Under the pieces are notes generated by a model. It was given only the letters and a program-made list of their open reading frames with translations. It was not told where the DNA came from and made no database searches. Both the position numbers and the translations under genes were made by a program. DNA of 64,000 bases from AP-15 sp963795485 (GTDB lineage Bacteria > Pseudomonadota > Alphaproteobacteria > ATCC43930 > CGMCC-115725), in contig CAWCIL010000006.1 in assembly GCA_963795485.1 (NCBI GenBank), positions 806,001 through 870,000 on the forward strand. The letters run 5' to 3'. The stretch's first letter is position 1, and each line of letters opens with the position of its first letter. Shown in pieces: positions 8,637 to 16,896 of the stretch.

Positions 8637-9737
8637 ATGCCGTCGCAGCTGCGCCGAGCGATCATGACCCCCTGGTGGATTGCGCAGCTCGGCACCGGAA
8701 CGAAATCGTTCGAGCGCAATCTCGTGATCGGCAGCCGGCGCCTGAACCAGTGGGGCCTGCATGCCGCCCGCGTCAAGCTCGCCCACCAGCTGGCAGTGGC
8801 ACGCCGCCGCAGGCTCGCCCGGTTGATCAGCGAGACCGACCGCGAGGCGTTCGACCGCGACGGGTTTGTGGTGCGCCGCGATTTTCTGCCGCCGGAGGAG
8901 TTCGAGGCACTCGTCGCCCAGCTCAAAGCCTATCGCGGGCCGCTGCGGGACATCGCCGAAGGCGACACGATCATGCGCAAGATCGCGCTCGACCGGCAAG
9001 TTCTCGCCCGACTGCCCGCCCTCGGCGCGGTGCTGCGATCGGGGGAGTGGCGCGGGCTGATCCGCTATGCCGGCGCCCGCGACGCCGAGCCGGTCGTCTG
9101 GGTCCAGACGATCCTGCGCCATGCCCGCCCGGGTCCGCGCGATCCGCAGACCTTTCTGCACGCCGACACCTTTCACCCGACGGTCAAGGCATGGCTGTTC
9201 CTGACCGATGTGGCCGAGGATGCCGGCCCCTTCACCTATGTTCCCGGCTCGCACCGGCTCGGCGCGCAGCGGCTCGCTTGGGAACGGCGGATGAGCCTCG
9301 ACGCCCGCCATTCGCCGAACGCCGACACTCGGCAAGGCTCGCCGCGCATCGACGAGACCGCCTTGGCGGGGCTCGGACTGCCGCCGCCGCGCGCCTTTGC
9401 GGTGCCGGCCAACACCCTCGTCGTCGCCGACACCTTTGGGTTTCATGCGCGCGGAGCCAGCACCGGCGCCTCGTTGCGCGTCGAGATCTGGGCCTATGGC
9501 CGGCGCAGCCCGTTTCTGCCGTGGGCGGCGCTGCTCCCGTGGACCACCGCCGCACTCGGCCGGCGCAGCCTCCTGTCGTGGAAATTCGGCGATCTGCTGG
9601 AGATGGCGGGCCTCGGCAAAAACCCGTGGCGCGCCCGCGATGGCATCTCGGCGTTCGACCCCCCCGGCGACGGTGCCGCGATGCCCGACCGAATTTCCGG
9701 AGATACCGCTCAGCCCTCCGTGTGGGCGCGGCCGTAG
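8637..9737 (+). CDS. phytanoyl-CoA dioxygenase (PhyH) family protein
   Basis: A 366-residue Fe(II)/2-oxoglutarate-dependent oxygenase. The metal-binding HxD motif is in FLHADTFHPTVKAWLFLTD, the distal histidine in ADTFGFHARGAS, and the 2-oxoglutarate-binding arginine probably in SLRVEIWAYG. DAGPFTYVPGSHRLG is the usual PhyH signature between them. The domain is preceded by about 80 basic residues. The ATG at 8637 is preferred over a GTG at 8583 because GGAGACGAGA precedes it at good spacing. Members hydroxylate lipids, amino acids or small natural products; the substrate here is unknown. The 3' end overlaps the 3' end of thiE on the other strand by 28 bases. Confidence 0.85.
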   Translation: MPSQLRRAIMTPWWIAQLGTGTKSFERNLVIGSRRLNQWGLHAARVKLAHQLAVARRRRLARLISETDREAFDRDGFVVRRDFLPPEEFEALVAQLKAYRGPLRDIAEGDTIMRKIALDRQVLARLPALGAVLRSGEWRGLIRYAGARDAEPVVWVQTILRHARPGPRDPQTFLHADTFHPTVKAWLFLTDVAEDAGPFTYVPGSHRLGAQRLAWERRMSLDARHSPNADTRQGSPRIDETALAGLGLPPPRAFAVPANTLVVADTFGFHARGASTGASLRVEIWAYGRRSPFLPWAALLPWTTAALGRRSLLSWKFGDLLEMAGLGKNPWRARDGISAFDPPGDGAAMPDRISGDTAQPSVWARP

Positions 9738-10394
9738 CGGGTGAACACCGCGTTGAAGGCGGCGACGGCGGCGTGCGGGCCTTTGCGGGTGGGACCAGAT
9801 CGCACCGATAACGGCGAGGAAATCGGCGCCGGCCTCGACCAGCGGACCGCAATTTTCGGGGGTGATGCCGCCGATCGCGCAACACGGGACGACCGTCGTT
9901 TCGCTCCAGTCGCGCAGTATTTCGGGGTCGGCGCGGTGCTTGGCGGCCTTGGTGCCGCTCGGAAAAAACGCGCCGAACGCGACATAATCGGCGCCGGCCT
10001 CGGCGGCGGCAATGGCGCGGTCGCGGCTCGCGCCGCAGGTCACTCCGACGATGCGGTCGGGACCGAGCAGGCGCCGCGCCTCGGCATAGGGCATGTCCTC
10101 TTCGCCGACATGGACGCCGTCGCAATCGAGCTCGGCGGCGAGGTCGGGGCGGTCGTTCATGATAAAGGCGACGCCGTACTGTTGCGCGATCGGCTTCAGC
10201 ACGGCCGTGGCCCGCCGGATTACGCCGTCATCGACCTCCTTCAGGCGCAATTGCAGGCACGCCACATCGCCGCCGGCCAATGCCGCTTCGAGTTCCGCGG
10301 CGAACCGATCGGGATCGAGCGCCGGCGGCGTAACCAGATAGAGCCGGGTCGACGCTGCCGTCTGGGAAACCGACGCAGTGCGAGCTAGTGCCAT
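9710..10394 (-). CDS. thiE: thiamine phosphate synthase ThiE, frameshifted near the C-terminus
   Basis: ThiE joins the pyrimidine and thiazole halves of thiamine in the cytoplasm. The TIM-barrel motifs are clear: TRLYLVTPPALDPDRF, FIMNDRPDLAAELDCDGVHV (binding of HMP-PP and Mg), GVTCGASRDRAI, DYVAFGAFFPSGTK and CCAIGGITPENC. The frame breaks after VIGAIWSHP; removing one base near 9788-9796 continues it as KGPHAAVAAFNAVF to a stop at 9710, giving about 227 residues, normal for ThiE. Without the correction the frame runs on spuriously through the PhyH gene. The ATG at 10394 has GGGAGGAG just upstream. No thiamine riboswitch is recognisable upstream. Confidence 0.9.
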
Positions 10395-10852
10395 GCTCCT
10401 CCCCGTTTCCCGTCGTCCCCGCGAAAGCGGCTGTAGTCCAATCGACCTCGGTTGAGCACCGCTTGCGTCGCCGCTTTCCCCAGCTCAAGCCGGGACCGCT
10501 TCTCTCAACCGCTCGGTCATTTGCCCACACTCAGCGTGTGCGGCGCGTGATGCCGGTATGGTACCAGAACCGGCCGGATCGGGCGAGAAGGCGTTTCTCG
10601 GCAGGTCCGGCTCTCGTCGATGGAATGCCTCGTCCGCAGTCTTCGCATCGCCGCAGTCTTCGCATCGCCGCAGTCTTCGCATCGCCGCAGTCTTCGCGTC
10701 ACCCTTGCGTCGATGGCGGTTGCCGGGCGCGGGCCGCGGCGCGACACTCCGGGCAACGTCACGAGAAGAAGCGGCCCCGGAGGAACGATGGTGACAGTCA
10801 CCAAGCTTGGCAAAACAGCGGAAGTCGCCCGCTCGGTCCGCGCTGCTGCACC
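10395..10852. other. intergenic, 458 bp, between divergent thiE and an MFS gene
   Basis: No frame on either strand looks coding. A segment near 10411-10432 (CGTCCCCGCGAAAGCGG) resembles the dispersed palindromic element common in Rhizobiales and Rhodospirillales genomes, though only half of it is present. A 17-bp tandem repeat follows at 10634. The region must carry both promoters, but I cannot place them. Confidence 0.5.
10634..10701. repeat. 17-bp tandem repeat, four copies
   Basis: The unit CCGCAGTCTTCGCATCG begins at 10634, 10651, 10668 and 10685. The first three copies are perfect and the fourth differs only near its end. A period of 17 is not a multiple of three, so the array reads through all three frames and is not protein-coding. 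It lies 150 bp upstream of the MFS gene. Confidence 0.9.
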
Positions 10853-12112
10853 ATGACGAGGCTGCCCGTCGCCGGCCGCGCGAGCGCCAAGGCGGAGTCG
10901 GTCGAGACACGCCGTTCCTGGCTCGTCGCCATCGTCGCGCTTGGCATCCTCTCGATCTCGTTCGGCGGGCCGGTCATCACCATCGTGGCCCTGAAGCCGA
11001 TCGCGGCCGAGTTCGGCAATGTCCGCTCGGTGCCGGCGCTGGCGGTCTCGCTCGCCTGGCTCGGGTCCGCCGTCGGCGGGATTGCGATGGGCCGGATCGC
11101 CGAGCGCATCGGGGTGCGCTGGACAGTCATCTTCGGGGCATTGATGATCGCCGCCGGCCTCGTGCTGTCGAGCCTCGGCGGACGCTGGTCGCTCTACGTC
11201 GGGCACGGGCTCTTTATGGGGCTCCTCGGCAATGCCGGGATCAATGCGCCGCTCTACGTCTATGTCGCCCGCTGGTTCGACCGCCGGCGCGGCTCGGCAT
11301 TGGCATTGATCGCCAGCGGCCAGGCCGTGGCCGGGACGATCTGGGCGCCATTGTTCGGCCACGCGATCGTGGCGTTCGGCTGGCGTTCGACGATGCAGCT
11401 CTATGCCGGCTTTGTGGTGATGGCGATTTTGCCCTTGGCCTTTCTGACCTTCGCAGCTCTGCCTGAGGCGTCGAGCGCCGCCGAGGCCTGGCCGGAGCCG
11501 GCCGCGGGCGCCCCGGTCCTCGGCATGCGGCCGCGCACGGCGCTCGGCCTGATCGCCGTGGCGAGCTTTCTGTGCTGCGTGCCGATGGCGATGCCGCAGG
11601 GCCACCTGGTCGCCTATTGCGGCGACCTCGGCATCCCGGTCACCCAGGGTGCGGCGATGCTGTCGGTGCTGTTGGCCTGCGCCTTTGTCGGCCGCCAATT
11701 CTGGGGCTTTGTCGCCGACCGGATCGGCGGGTTGCGCACTGTGCTCGCCGGCTCGGCCTGCCAGGCCGCGACCTTGACCGGGTTTCTCTTGACCCAGAAC
11801 GAGGCCGGGCTGTTCGCCGTCTCGGCCGCCTTCGGGCTCGGCTTCAGCGGCATCATCCCGGCCTATGTGGTGGCGATCCGCGAGCTGTTCCCGGCCTCCG
11901 AGGCCTCATGGCGGATCCCGACGATGCTGCTGTTCAGCGGCTCCGGCATGGCGGTGGGCGGCTGGCTCGCCGGCGTCATCTACGACTGGGCCGGCTTCTA
12001 CGCCGCGGCCTTCGCCGTCGGCATCCTGTTCAACCTCGCCAACCTCGTGATCGTCGGCACGCTGGTCCTCCGCGAGAGCCGCTATCGGTCGCCGGTGCTG
12101 GCGCAGGCCTAG
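10853..12112 (+). CDS. MFS transporter, oxalate/formate-antiporter-like
   Basis: A 419-residue inner-membrane carrier of the major facilitator superfamily with twelve predicted membrane segments and a central basic loop near residues 195-220. The loop between segments 2 and 3 reads GRIAERIGVRWTVIFGA, the usual MFS signature A region. The overall pattern (YVYVARWFDRRRGSALAL; GFSGIIPAYVVAIREL) is that of the monocarboxylate/oxalate-formate group. The start is the ATG at 10853; upstream in-frame codons run through the tandem repeat and are not coding. The next gene is on the opposite strand. The substrate cannot be assigned; a carboxylate is likely. Confidence 0.85.
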   Translation: MTRLPVAGRASAKAESVETRRSWLVAIVALGILSISFGGPVITIVALKPIAAEFGNVRSVPALAVSLAWLGSAVGGIAMGRIAERIGVRWTVIFGALMIAAGLVLSSLGGRWSLYVGHGLFMGLLGNAGINAPLYVYVARWFDRRRGSALALIASGQAVAGTIWAPLFGHAIVAFGWRSTMQLYAGFVVMAILPLAFLTFAALPEASSAAEAWPEPAAGAPVLGMRPRTALGLIAVASFLCCVPMAMPQGHLVAYCGDLGIPVTQGAAMLSVLLACAFVGRQFWGFVADRIGGLRTVLAGSACQAATLTGFLLTQNEAGLFAVSAAFGLGFSGIIPAYVVAIRELFPASEASWRIPTMLLFSGSGMAVGGWLAGVIYDWAGFYAAAFAVGILFNLANLVIVGTLVLRESRYRSPVLAQA

Positions 12113-12255
12113 ACCCTGGCGCTCCGGCGAGGCCACCTCGCCCAGCCGTCCTCACCCTGACCCTCCCCCGCACCCGATCAAGAGGAGCCGGCATCAGCAG
12201 CAGCACGGGACCGCCGGCGCCGATCGAGCCGACGGTCGCGCCTAGTCAATCCGGA

Positions 12256-12738
12256 TTACGACAGCAGCTTGAAGCACCGCTCCTCGATGCGGTCCTCGGA
12301 GGCAAAAAAATCGGCGCCGATATCTAGTGCCACAGGCGGACCGGCGGTTTCCAGGCGAACGCCGTGCTGATGGGCGATGTCGGCGAGGCGGCGGGCGACG
12401 TTGGCTCGGCCGGTGAAGAGCACGCACTCGACCTCGGTGCGGATCGCCGCCAAGGCCGCACCGGCCTCGTCGCCGCAATCGAGAATCGCCGAAAATTGGG
12501 CTTCCGGGACAGCCCCTCGCGCCGCCTCGACCAACGCCCGGAACCAACCGGGGCCGGCGTAAATGCCGGCTTCGGGCGCGCTCGCGAGTATTACGGGCCG
12601 GCCGGCGCGGGCCGCGGCCCGCAGCGCGCCGACGGCATGGGCGAGCGCATGGACGACGATGACCGGCGGCGCCGATCCGATCATTGCAGCCGCGTGCTTC
12701 CCGGCGCGCGGTCCCGATTTACGGCCCTCCTCGCTCAT
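12256..12738 (-). CDS. conserved hypothetical protein
   Basis: A 160-residue protein I cannot assign to a named family. It has alternating hydrophobic strands and helices (VIVVHALAHAVGALRAAA; PVILASAPEAGIYAG; FSAILDCGDEAGAALAAI; CVLFTGRANVARRLADIA) that suggest a small alpha/beta, Rossmann-like fold. There is no signal peptide or membrane span. From its upstream ATG (12738) it overlaps the 3' end of the MFS gene by 20 bases; an alternative ATG at 12684 removes the polar leader and avoids the overlap. Neither start has a clear ribosome-binding site. It is probably co-transcribed with the MFS gene. Confidence 0.6.
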   Translation of the reverse strand: MSEEGRKSGPRAGKHAAAMIGSAPPVIVVHALAHAVGALRAAARAGRPVILASAPEAGIYAGPGWFRALVEAARGAVPEAQFSAILDCGDEAGAALAAIRTEVECVLFTGRANVARRLADIAHQHGVRLETAGPPVALDIGADFFASEDRIEERCFKLLS

Positions 12739-14041
12739 CGAGCGGCAAAGGCGGCCCGCCGCCGCGCCCTTGGCTGGAGCCGGCCGCTAGCGGGTGGCGC
12801 CACCGGCCAATCGCGGGCAAGACGACGATGACCGCTGCCATCGTCTCCATCGCAAGGCAAGCGAGAAGCCCTCCAGTGTAGCCGCCGGCCAAATATCGGA
12901 ACTCGCCGAGAAGGCTCGGGCCGAACGCAAAGCTGAACTGGTTTATCGCGATCACGAGGCCGACGACACGGGAGAAATGCTCCTTCGGAAACTCCCGATG
13001 GACGATAAGGCCGGGCAGCGACGTGGTGTTGCCGACGCCGAGACCAAACAAAATACAGCCGAGGTAAAGCCCGGCACGGCCAGTCGCCGCGGCCAAAATT
13101 CCCATCCCCAGAGCCTGGACGACAAAATTGCCGCTGGCCACGGCCCGGCGGTCCGCCCGGTTGACGACAACCCCGCCCGCGACGCGGCCGACGACCGCGG
13201 CGAACGTCGTCAGGCTGACCGACCAGCCCGCCGCAAATTCTCCGAGCAACGGCAACAGATATGAGATCTGAAGAGTGAGAAAGCCGACCTGCGCCGTCAG
13301 CCCCAGCGCAAACGGAACCGAGATCGTAACGAAGCTCCTGTTGCGCAGCACAGTGGCGAGATGCCAGTGCAACGGCTCGGCGCAGGGCGATGTCCTGTCC
13401 GTGGAAATCGGATCCGCCAGGTCACGCTCGCCGGCGCGTCTCGGACGCAACACCAAGGCCGCGACCGGAATGATGACGACAACGATCCCTGCGGCTGTTA
13501 TGCCGAGAGCCGCCGACAGCCCGAACCGGGTGATCAAAAAGATCAACAGCGGCGGAGCAACCACCCCGCCTGCGCTCGCGCCGTTGAAGGCCCAGCTGAC
13601 GGCGAGGCCGCGGCGCTCGTCGAACCAAGGTGCCACGATGATGTTGATCGCGGCACCGCTCGTTGTCGCCCACCCGACCGACATCAGAGCGAACGCCGCG
13701 TAGACCTGCCAGGGTCTCGCCACCAGACCGAGCAGCATGAGTCCGCAGGCCATCGCGACGACCCCGGCCGCGACGACCATTCGCGCGCCCCAGCGCTCGA
13801 AGAGCGGACCGACGCAGAAGAACAGCAAGGTCGCGCCGAAGACATAATAGGCGGTGATCGCCGGCGAGATCTCGGCGACGGACCAGCCGTGACGCGCCTC
13901 GAGCGCGACCAGGTAGACGCCGGGCCCGTAGAAGCCGAGGCCGAACCCGAACATGGCAATGAGAAAGGCCGCTGCGACCACGAGCCAACCGTGATAGAGC
14001 GCCGCGGCGCCGCGCAGGTCGAGGCGAGTCCGATTGTTCAT
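12719..14041 (-). CDS. MFS transporter
   Basis: A 440-residue, twelve-segment major facilitator protein. The N-terminus YHGWLVVAAAFLIAMFGFG and the segment FGATLLFFCVGPLFERWGAR are typical of the monocarboxylate-type MFS carriers of proteobacteria. The middle loop (residues about 200-230) is basic and then acidic. The ATG at 14041 gives the opening MNNRTRLDLRG; longer upstream frames overlap the divergent Ada-like gene and are rejected. It faces away from the ada-like gene across about 110 bp that should hold both promoters. The substrate is unknown. Confidence 0.85.
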   Translation of the reverse strand: MNNRTRLDLRGAAALYHGWLVVAAAFLIAMFGFGLGFYGPGVYLVALEARHGWSVAEISPAITAYYVFGATLLFFCVGPLFERWGARMVVAAGVVAMACGLMLLGLVARPWQVYAAFALMSVGWATTSGAAINIIVAPWFDERRGLAVSWAFNGASAGGVVAPPLLIFLITRFGLSAALGITAAGIVVVIIPVAALVLRPRRAGERDLADPISTDRTSPCAEPLHWHLATVLRNRSFVTISVPFALGLTAQVGFLTLQISYLLPLLGEFAAGWSVSLTTFAAVVGRVAGGVVVNRADRRAVASGNFVVQALGMGILAAATGRAGLYLGCILFGLGVGNTTSLPGLIVHREFPKEHFSRVVGLVIAINQFSFAFGPSLLGEFRYLAGGYTGGLLACLAMETMAAVIVVLPAIGRWRHPLAAGSSQGRGGGPPLPLDERGGP

Positions 14042-14155
14042 ATGCCGGAAGGTGAGCGGCCGGGCTTGCCGCCGCTGGCCGTTTTCGGACGCCGTCCGCC
14101 GACCGCGTCCGATTCCGGCTATTGTCTCCCGATGGTCCCGGCTAGCTTGCGGGTC

Positions 14156-15412
14156 ATGCCGATGAATACGCTGCCGAACCTCGACCGCACGACATGCGAC
14201 CGCGCCCGCCTGGCGCGCGACGCCGCCTTCGACGGCCTGTTTTTCACCGGGGTGCGGACGACCCGGATCTATTGCCGACCGGTCTGCCCGGTGCGGCCGG
14301 CGCGCTCGGAGAATGTGGTGTTCTTCGCGTCGGCCGCCGCGGCGGAGCGTGCCGGGTTCCGGCCATGCCTGCGCTGCCGGCCGGAGACGGCGCCGGGCAG
14401 CCCGGCCTGGAGCGGGACGGCGACGACGGTGGCGCGTGCGATGCGTCTGATCGAAGAGGGCTTCCTCGACGAGGCCTCGGTCGCCGAACTGGCCGAGCGG
14501 CTCGGCATCGGGCCGCGTCATCTGCTGCGGCTGTTTCGCCGCCATACCGGCGCCGGCCCGAGCGAGATCGCCGCGACCCGACGGGTGCAGATGGCGAAGC
14601 GGCTGATCGATCAGACTGCGATGTCGCTGTCCGAAATTGCCTTCGCCGCCGGGTTCCGCAGCCTGCGCCGGTTCAACGACGCCTTCCATGCGACCTATGG
14701 GCGTCCGCCATCGGCCTTCCGCGGAGCGGCGCCGGTCACAGGCTCGGCCGCACGGCAGGCCTCGGCTGTCGAGATCCGCCCTCGCCCCATAACATCAACT
14801 TTGCGCCGGGCGATGGCACGGTTTGCGGCCGGCATTGTTCTTATAAGGGCCACAACCGCATTCGCAGGTGCTCCGATGCCATTCGACGGTGCAAATCTCG
14901 TCCTCTCGGCGCAAGAGGTCTTGGACTCGGTTCTTTCGGCCGATGGACTCGAACCGATCGAGCCTTGCGTGCTCGCCCGGCACATGGCCGAGCAGGTCCG
15001 CCGGCACCCCGCAGGTTGGGCGTACCGGCATCAGCGGGCTGTCGAATCGGCGCAGGTCGCGGCGCTGATGGCGGGCGTCATCTCGTTTATCGCGCTCTTC
15101 GCCGCCGATCAGGTCGCCTGGGGGGCTGCAGCCGCCCTCGCCGCTTTCGCATTCGGGCTCGTGCCATTGCTGGCGCCGGTCAAGGGGCCGGCCCGGTGGC
15201 GGGAGCGAAGCATCGACGATCTGCGCGGGGTGCCGGCGCCGATCCGCGCACGCGCATTGCTGCTGCGGCACCGGCTGCCGGAAGCGAGCTTTGTCGTCGG
15301 CGAGCTTTATCAGGATCGTGTCAGGCTCGATCCGTACCTGCTTGTCGAATACGGCGACGCCCGCACGATCCTCGGCATCTGGGACGGGAACCGGCTGATC
15401 GCCTGCGCATAG
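14156..15412 (+). CDS. AdaA-like methylphosphotriester sensor/AraC regulator, reading on into a membrane domain
   Basis: Residues 1-90 form the Ada zinc domain: TRIYCRPVCPVRP and FRPCLRCRPE supply the four zinc cysteines, the first being the methyl acceptor that repairs methylphosphotriesters in DNA. Residues 95-195 form an AraC-type double helix-turn-helix (EASVAELAERLGIGPRHLLR; SLSEIAFAAGFRSLRRFNDA). Together this is the roughly 200-residue AdaA layout; no AlkA or O6-methyltransferase domain follows. The frame instead continues without a stop for about 210 residues into a two-span membrane protein. That may be a true fusion, a lost stop or two genes merged by an indel. ATG 14132 is an alternative start. 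Confidence 0.75.
   Translation: MPMNTLPNLDRTTCDRARLARDAAFDGLFFTGVRTTRIYCRPVCPVRPARSENVVFFASAAAAERAGFRPCLRCRPETAPGSPAWSGTATTVARAMRLIEEGFLDEASVAELAERLGIGPRHLLRLFRRHTGAGPSEIAATRRVQMAKRLIDQTAMSLSEIAFAAGFRSLRRFNDAFHATYGRPPSAFRGAAPVTGSAARQASAVEIRPRPITSTLRRAMARFAAGIVLIRATTAFAGAPMPFDGANLVLSAQEVLDSVLSADGLEPIEPCVLARHMAEQVRRHPAGWAYRHQRAVESAQVAALMAGVISFIALFAADQVAWGAAAALAAFAFGLVPLLAPVKGPARWRERSIDDLRGVPAPIRARALLLRHRLPEASFVVGELYQDRVRLDPYLLVEYGDARTILGIWDGNRLIACA
14876..15412 (+). CDS. small two-span membrane protein (alternative reading of the Ada C-terminal extension)
   Basis: If the Ada-like frame is not a genuine fusion, this is a separate 178-residue gene starting at ATG 14876 with AGGTG seven bases upstream. 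It begins MPFDGANLVLSAQEVLDSVL, has two adjacent membrane segments near residues 67-105 (AALMAGVISFIALFAA; AALAAFAFGLVPLLAP), and ends with a soluble tail (LDPYLLVEYGDARTILGIWD). I recognise no family. The preceding about 120 bp encode low-complexity sequence with no counterpart in AdaA proteins, which favours two genes. Confidence 0.5.
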   Translation: MPFDGANLVLSAQEVLDSVLSADGLEPIEPCVLARHMAEQVRRHPAGWAYRHQRAVESAQVAALMAGVISFIALFAADQVAWGAAAALAAFAFGLVPLLAPVKGPARWRERSIDDLRGVPAPIRARALLLRHRLPEASFVVGELYQDRVRLDPYLLVEYGDARTILGIWDGNRLIACA

Positions 15413-15475
15413 GCGGCCGGTCAAGGCGACGACACGGCTTCAACCGACTGAATTCGCTGCGAGGCCGAGCGTCGG

Positions 15476-15600
15476 CACTCCGTAGGCTCTGATTTTCCCG
15501 TCCCGGGTGCCGAAAACTCATGTGTTCGAAAAGGCCCGGGCGACGAGGACGCGGTCGAACGGGTCGGCGTGAGATGGCTCGGCAAGCGCCGCGGCAAGTC
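15476..15600 (-). pseudogene. remnant of a VapC-type PIN toxin gene
   Basis: Read on the minus strand, this stretch encodes LAEPSHADPFDRVLVARAFS, an in-frame stop, then VFGTRDGKIRAYGV. This is the C-terminal signature of VapC PIN-domain ribonucleases (DPFDR.L.AQA; T.D..I..YG). The upstream two-thirds of a vapC gene and any vapB antitoxin are not recognisable, and the TGA lies where a Glu-Gly pair normally precedes the last strand. It is a decayed toxin fragment in the 306-bp gap before the thiolase gene; nothing else is seen in that gap. Confidence 0.6.
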
Positions 15601-15718
15601 GGAAGCAGGCCTGGTGCGAGCGTCGGTTCGATGCGCACGATCCGGGATTGACCGCGGGCGCCGGACGGTATCCCATCGGGGGCGATCATATTCGCCTCGA
15701 AGGGGAGAAGAGCCGCCG

Positions 15719-16891
15719 ATGAGCATCAAGGGCAGGGCCAATATCGTCGGGGTCTTCGAGCACCCGACACGCAAGGCCGACGACAAGTCGCTGTTCCAGC
15801 TGCACGCCGAATGCGCCCGCGGCGCGCTCGATGACGCCGGGCTGACAAAGGACGACATCGACGGCTATTTCTGCGCCGCCGGCGACACGCCGGGCCTCGG
15901 TGCGCTGTCGATGATCGACTATCTCGGGTTGAAATTGCGACACTGGGATTCGACCGACACCGGCGGGTCGTCCTACCTGTTGCAGGTCGGCCACGCGGCC
16001 GAGGCGATCGCAGCGGGCAAATGCTCGGTGGCACTGATCACCTTGGCCGGCCGGCCGCGCACCGAGGGGGTGGCGACCGGCACCGCCCCGCGCGCCGCGA
16101 CAGTGCAGTCGGCCGAGACCGCGTTCGAGAACCCCTACGCCCCGGCGACCGCGAACATGTACGCGATGTGCGCGATGCGGCACATGCACCAGTACGGCAC
16201 GACCAGCGAGCAATTGGCCTGGGTCAAGGTCGCGGCCTCGCACCATGCGCAATACAACCCGCATGCGATGCTGCGCGACGTGGTCACGGTCGAGGACGTG
16301 GTCAATTCGCCGATGATCGCCGATCCGCTGCACCGACTCGATTGCTGCGTGATCAGCGACGGCGGCGGCGCCATCATTGTCGCAGCACCCGAGGTGGCGC
16401 GCAGCCTGAAGCGACCGTTGGTCAGGATCATCGGTGCCGGCGAAGCGCCCAAGCACCAGATGGGCGGCGAGATCGACCTGACCTATTCCGGGGCGGTTTG
16501 GTCGGGGCCGAAGGCGTTCGAGGAGGCCGGGATCAAGCCTGCCGACATCAAATACGCCTCGATCTACGACAGCTTTACGATCACCGTGGTGATGCAGATC
16601 GAGGATCTGGGCTTCTGCGCGAAAGGCCAGGGCGGCCGGTTCGTCGCCGACGGCAATCTGATTTCGGGCACCGGCAAATTGCCGTTCAACACCGATGGCG
16701 GCGGTCTCTGCAACAACCACCCCTCGAACCGCGGCGGGCTGACCAAGGTGGTCGAGGCGGTCCGGCAGCTGCGCGGCGAGGCGCACCCCAAGGTGCAGGT
16801 GGCCAACTGCGATCTCGCTTTGGCGCACGGCACCGGCGGCTCGCTCGGGACCCGCCATGGGGCGGCGACCGTGATCATGGAGCGGGAGTGA
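15719..16891 (+). CDS. thiolase-fold protein without catalytic cysteines (SCP-x/Ltp2-like)
   Basis: A 390-residue thiolase-superfamily protein. N-terminal motifs such as LHAECARGALDDAGLTKDDI and a late ALAHGTGGSLGTRHGAATVI place it in the SCP-x/nonspecific lipid-transfer group. The position of the nucleophilic cysteine reads DTGGSSYLLQVGHAAEAI, with serines instead of Cys, and the usual C-terminal Cys-Gly motif is also absent. In Ltp2-type aldolases such a cysteine-less thiolase fold works with a DUF35 partner to cleave a side chain by retro-aldol reaction; a DUF35 gene follows here 5 bases later. The start at 15719 has AAGGGGAGAAG upstream. The actual reaction is inference. Confidence 0.8.
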   Translation: MSIKGRANIVGVFEHPTRKADDKSLFQLHAECARGALDDAGLTKDDIDGYFCAAGDTPGLGALSMIDYLGLKLRHWDSTDTGGSSYLLQVGHAAEAIAAGKCSVALITLAGRPRTEGVATGTAPRAATVQSAETAFENPYAPATANMYAMCAMRHMHQYGTTSEQLAWVKVAASHHAQYNPHAMLRDVVTVEDVVNSPMIADPLHRLDCCVISDGGGAIIVAAPEVARSLKRPLVRIIGAGEAPKHQMGGEIDLTYSGAVWSGPKAFEEAGIKPADIKYASIYDSFTITVVMQIEDLGFCAKGQGGRFVADGNLISGTGKLPFNTDGGGLCNNHPSNRGGLTKVVEAVRQLRGEAHPKVQVANCDLALAHGTGGSLGTRHGAATVIMERE

Positions 16892-16896
16892 GCGCG

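Noticed and set aside
8556..10394. A 612-residue protein with ThiE at the N-terminus
   Set aside because: After residue 200 it is the reverse-strand shadow of the PhyH gene. A single-base correction gives a normal ThiE ending at 9710.
9710..10600. Thiamine (TPP) riboswitch upstream of thiE
   Set aside because: I could not find the conserved CTGAGA and related core segments in the leader.
10634..10701. CRISPR array
   Set aside because: The 17-bp units are directly adjacent with no spacers and no cas gene is in the window.
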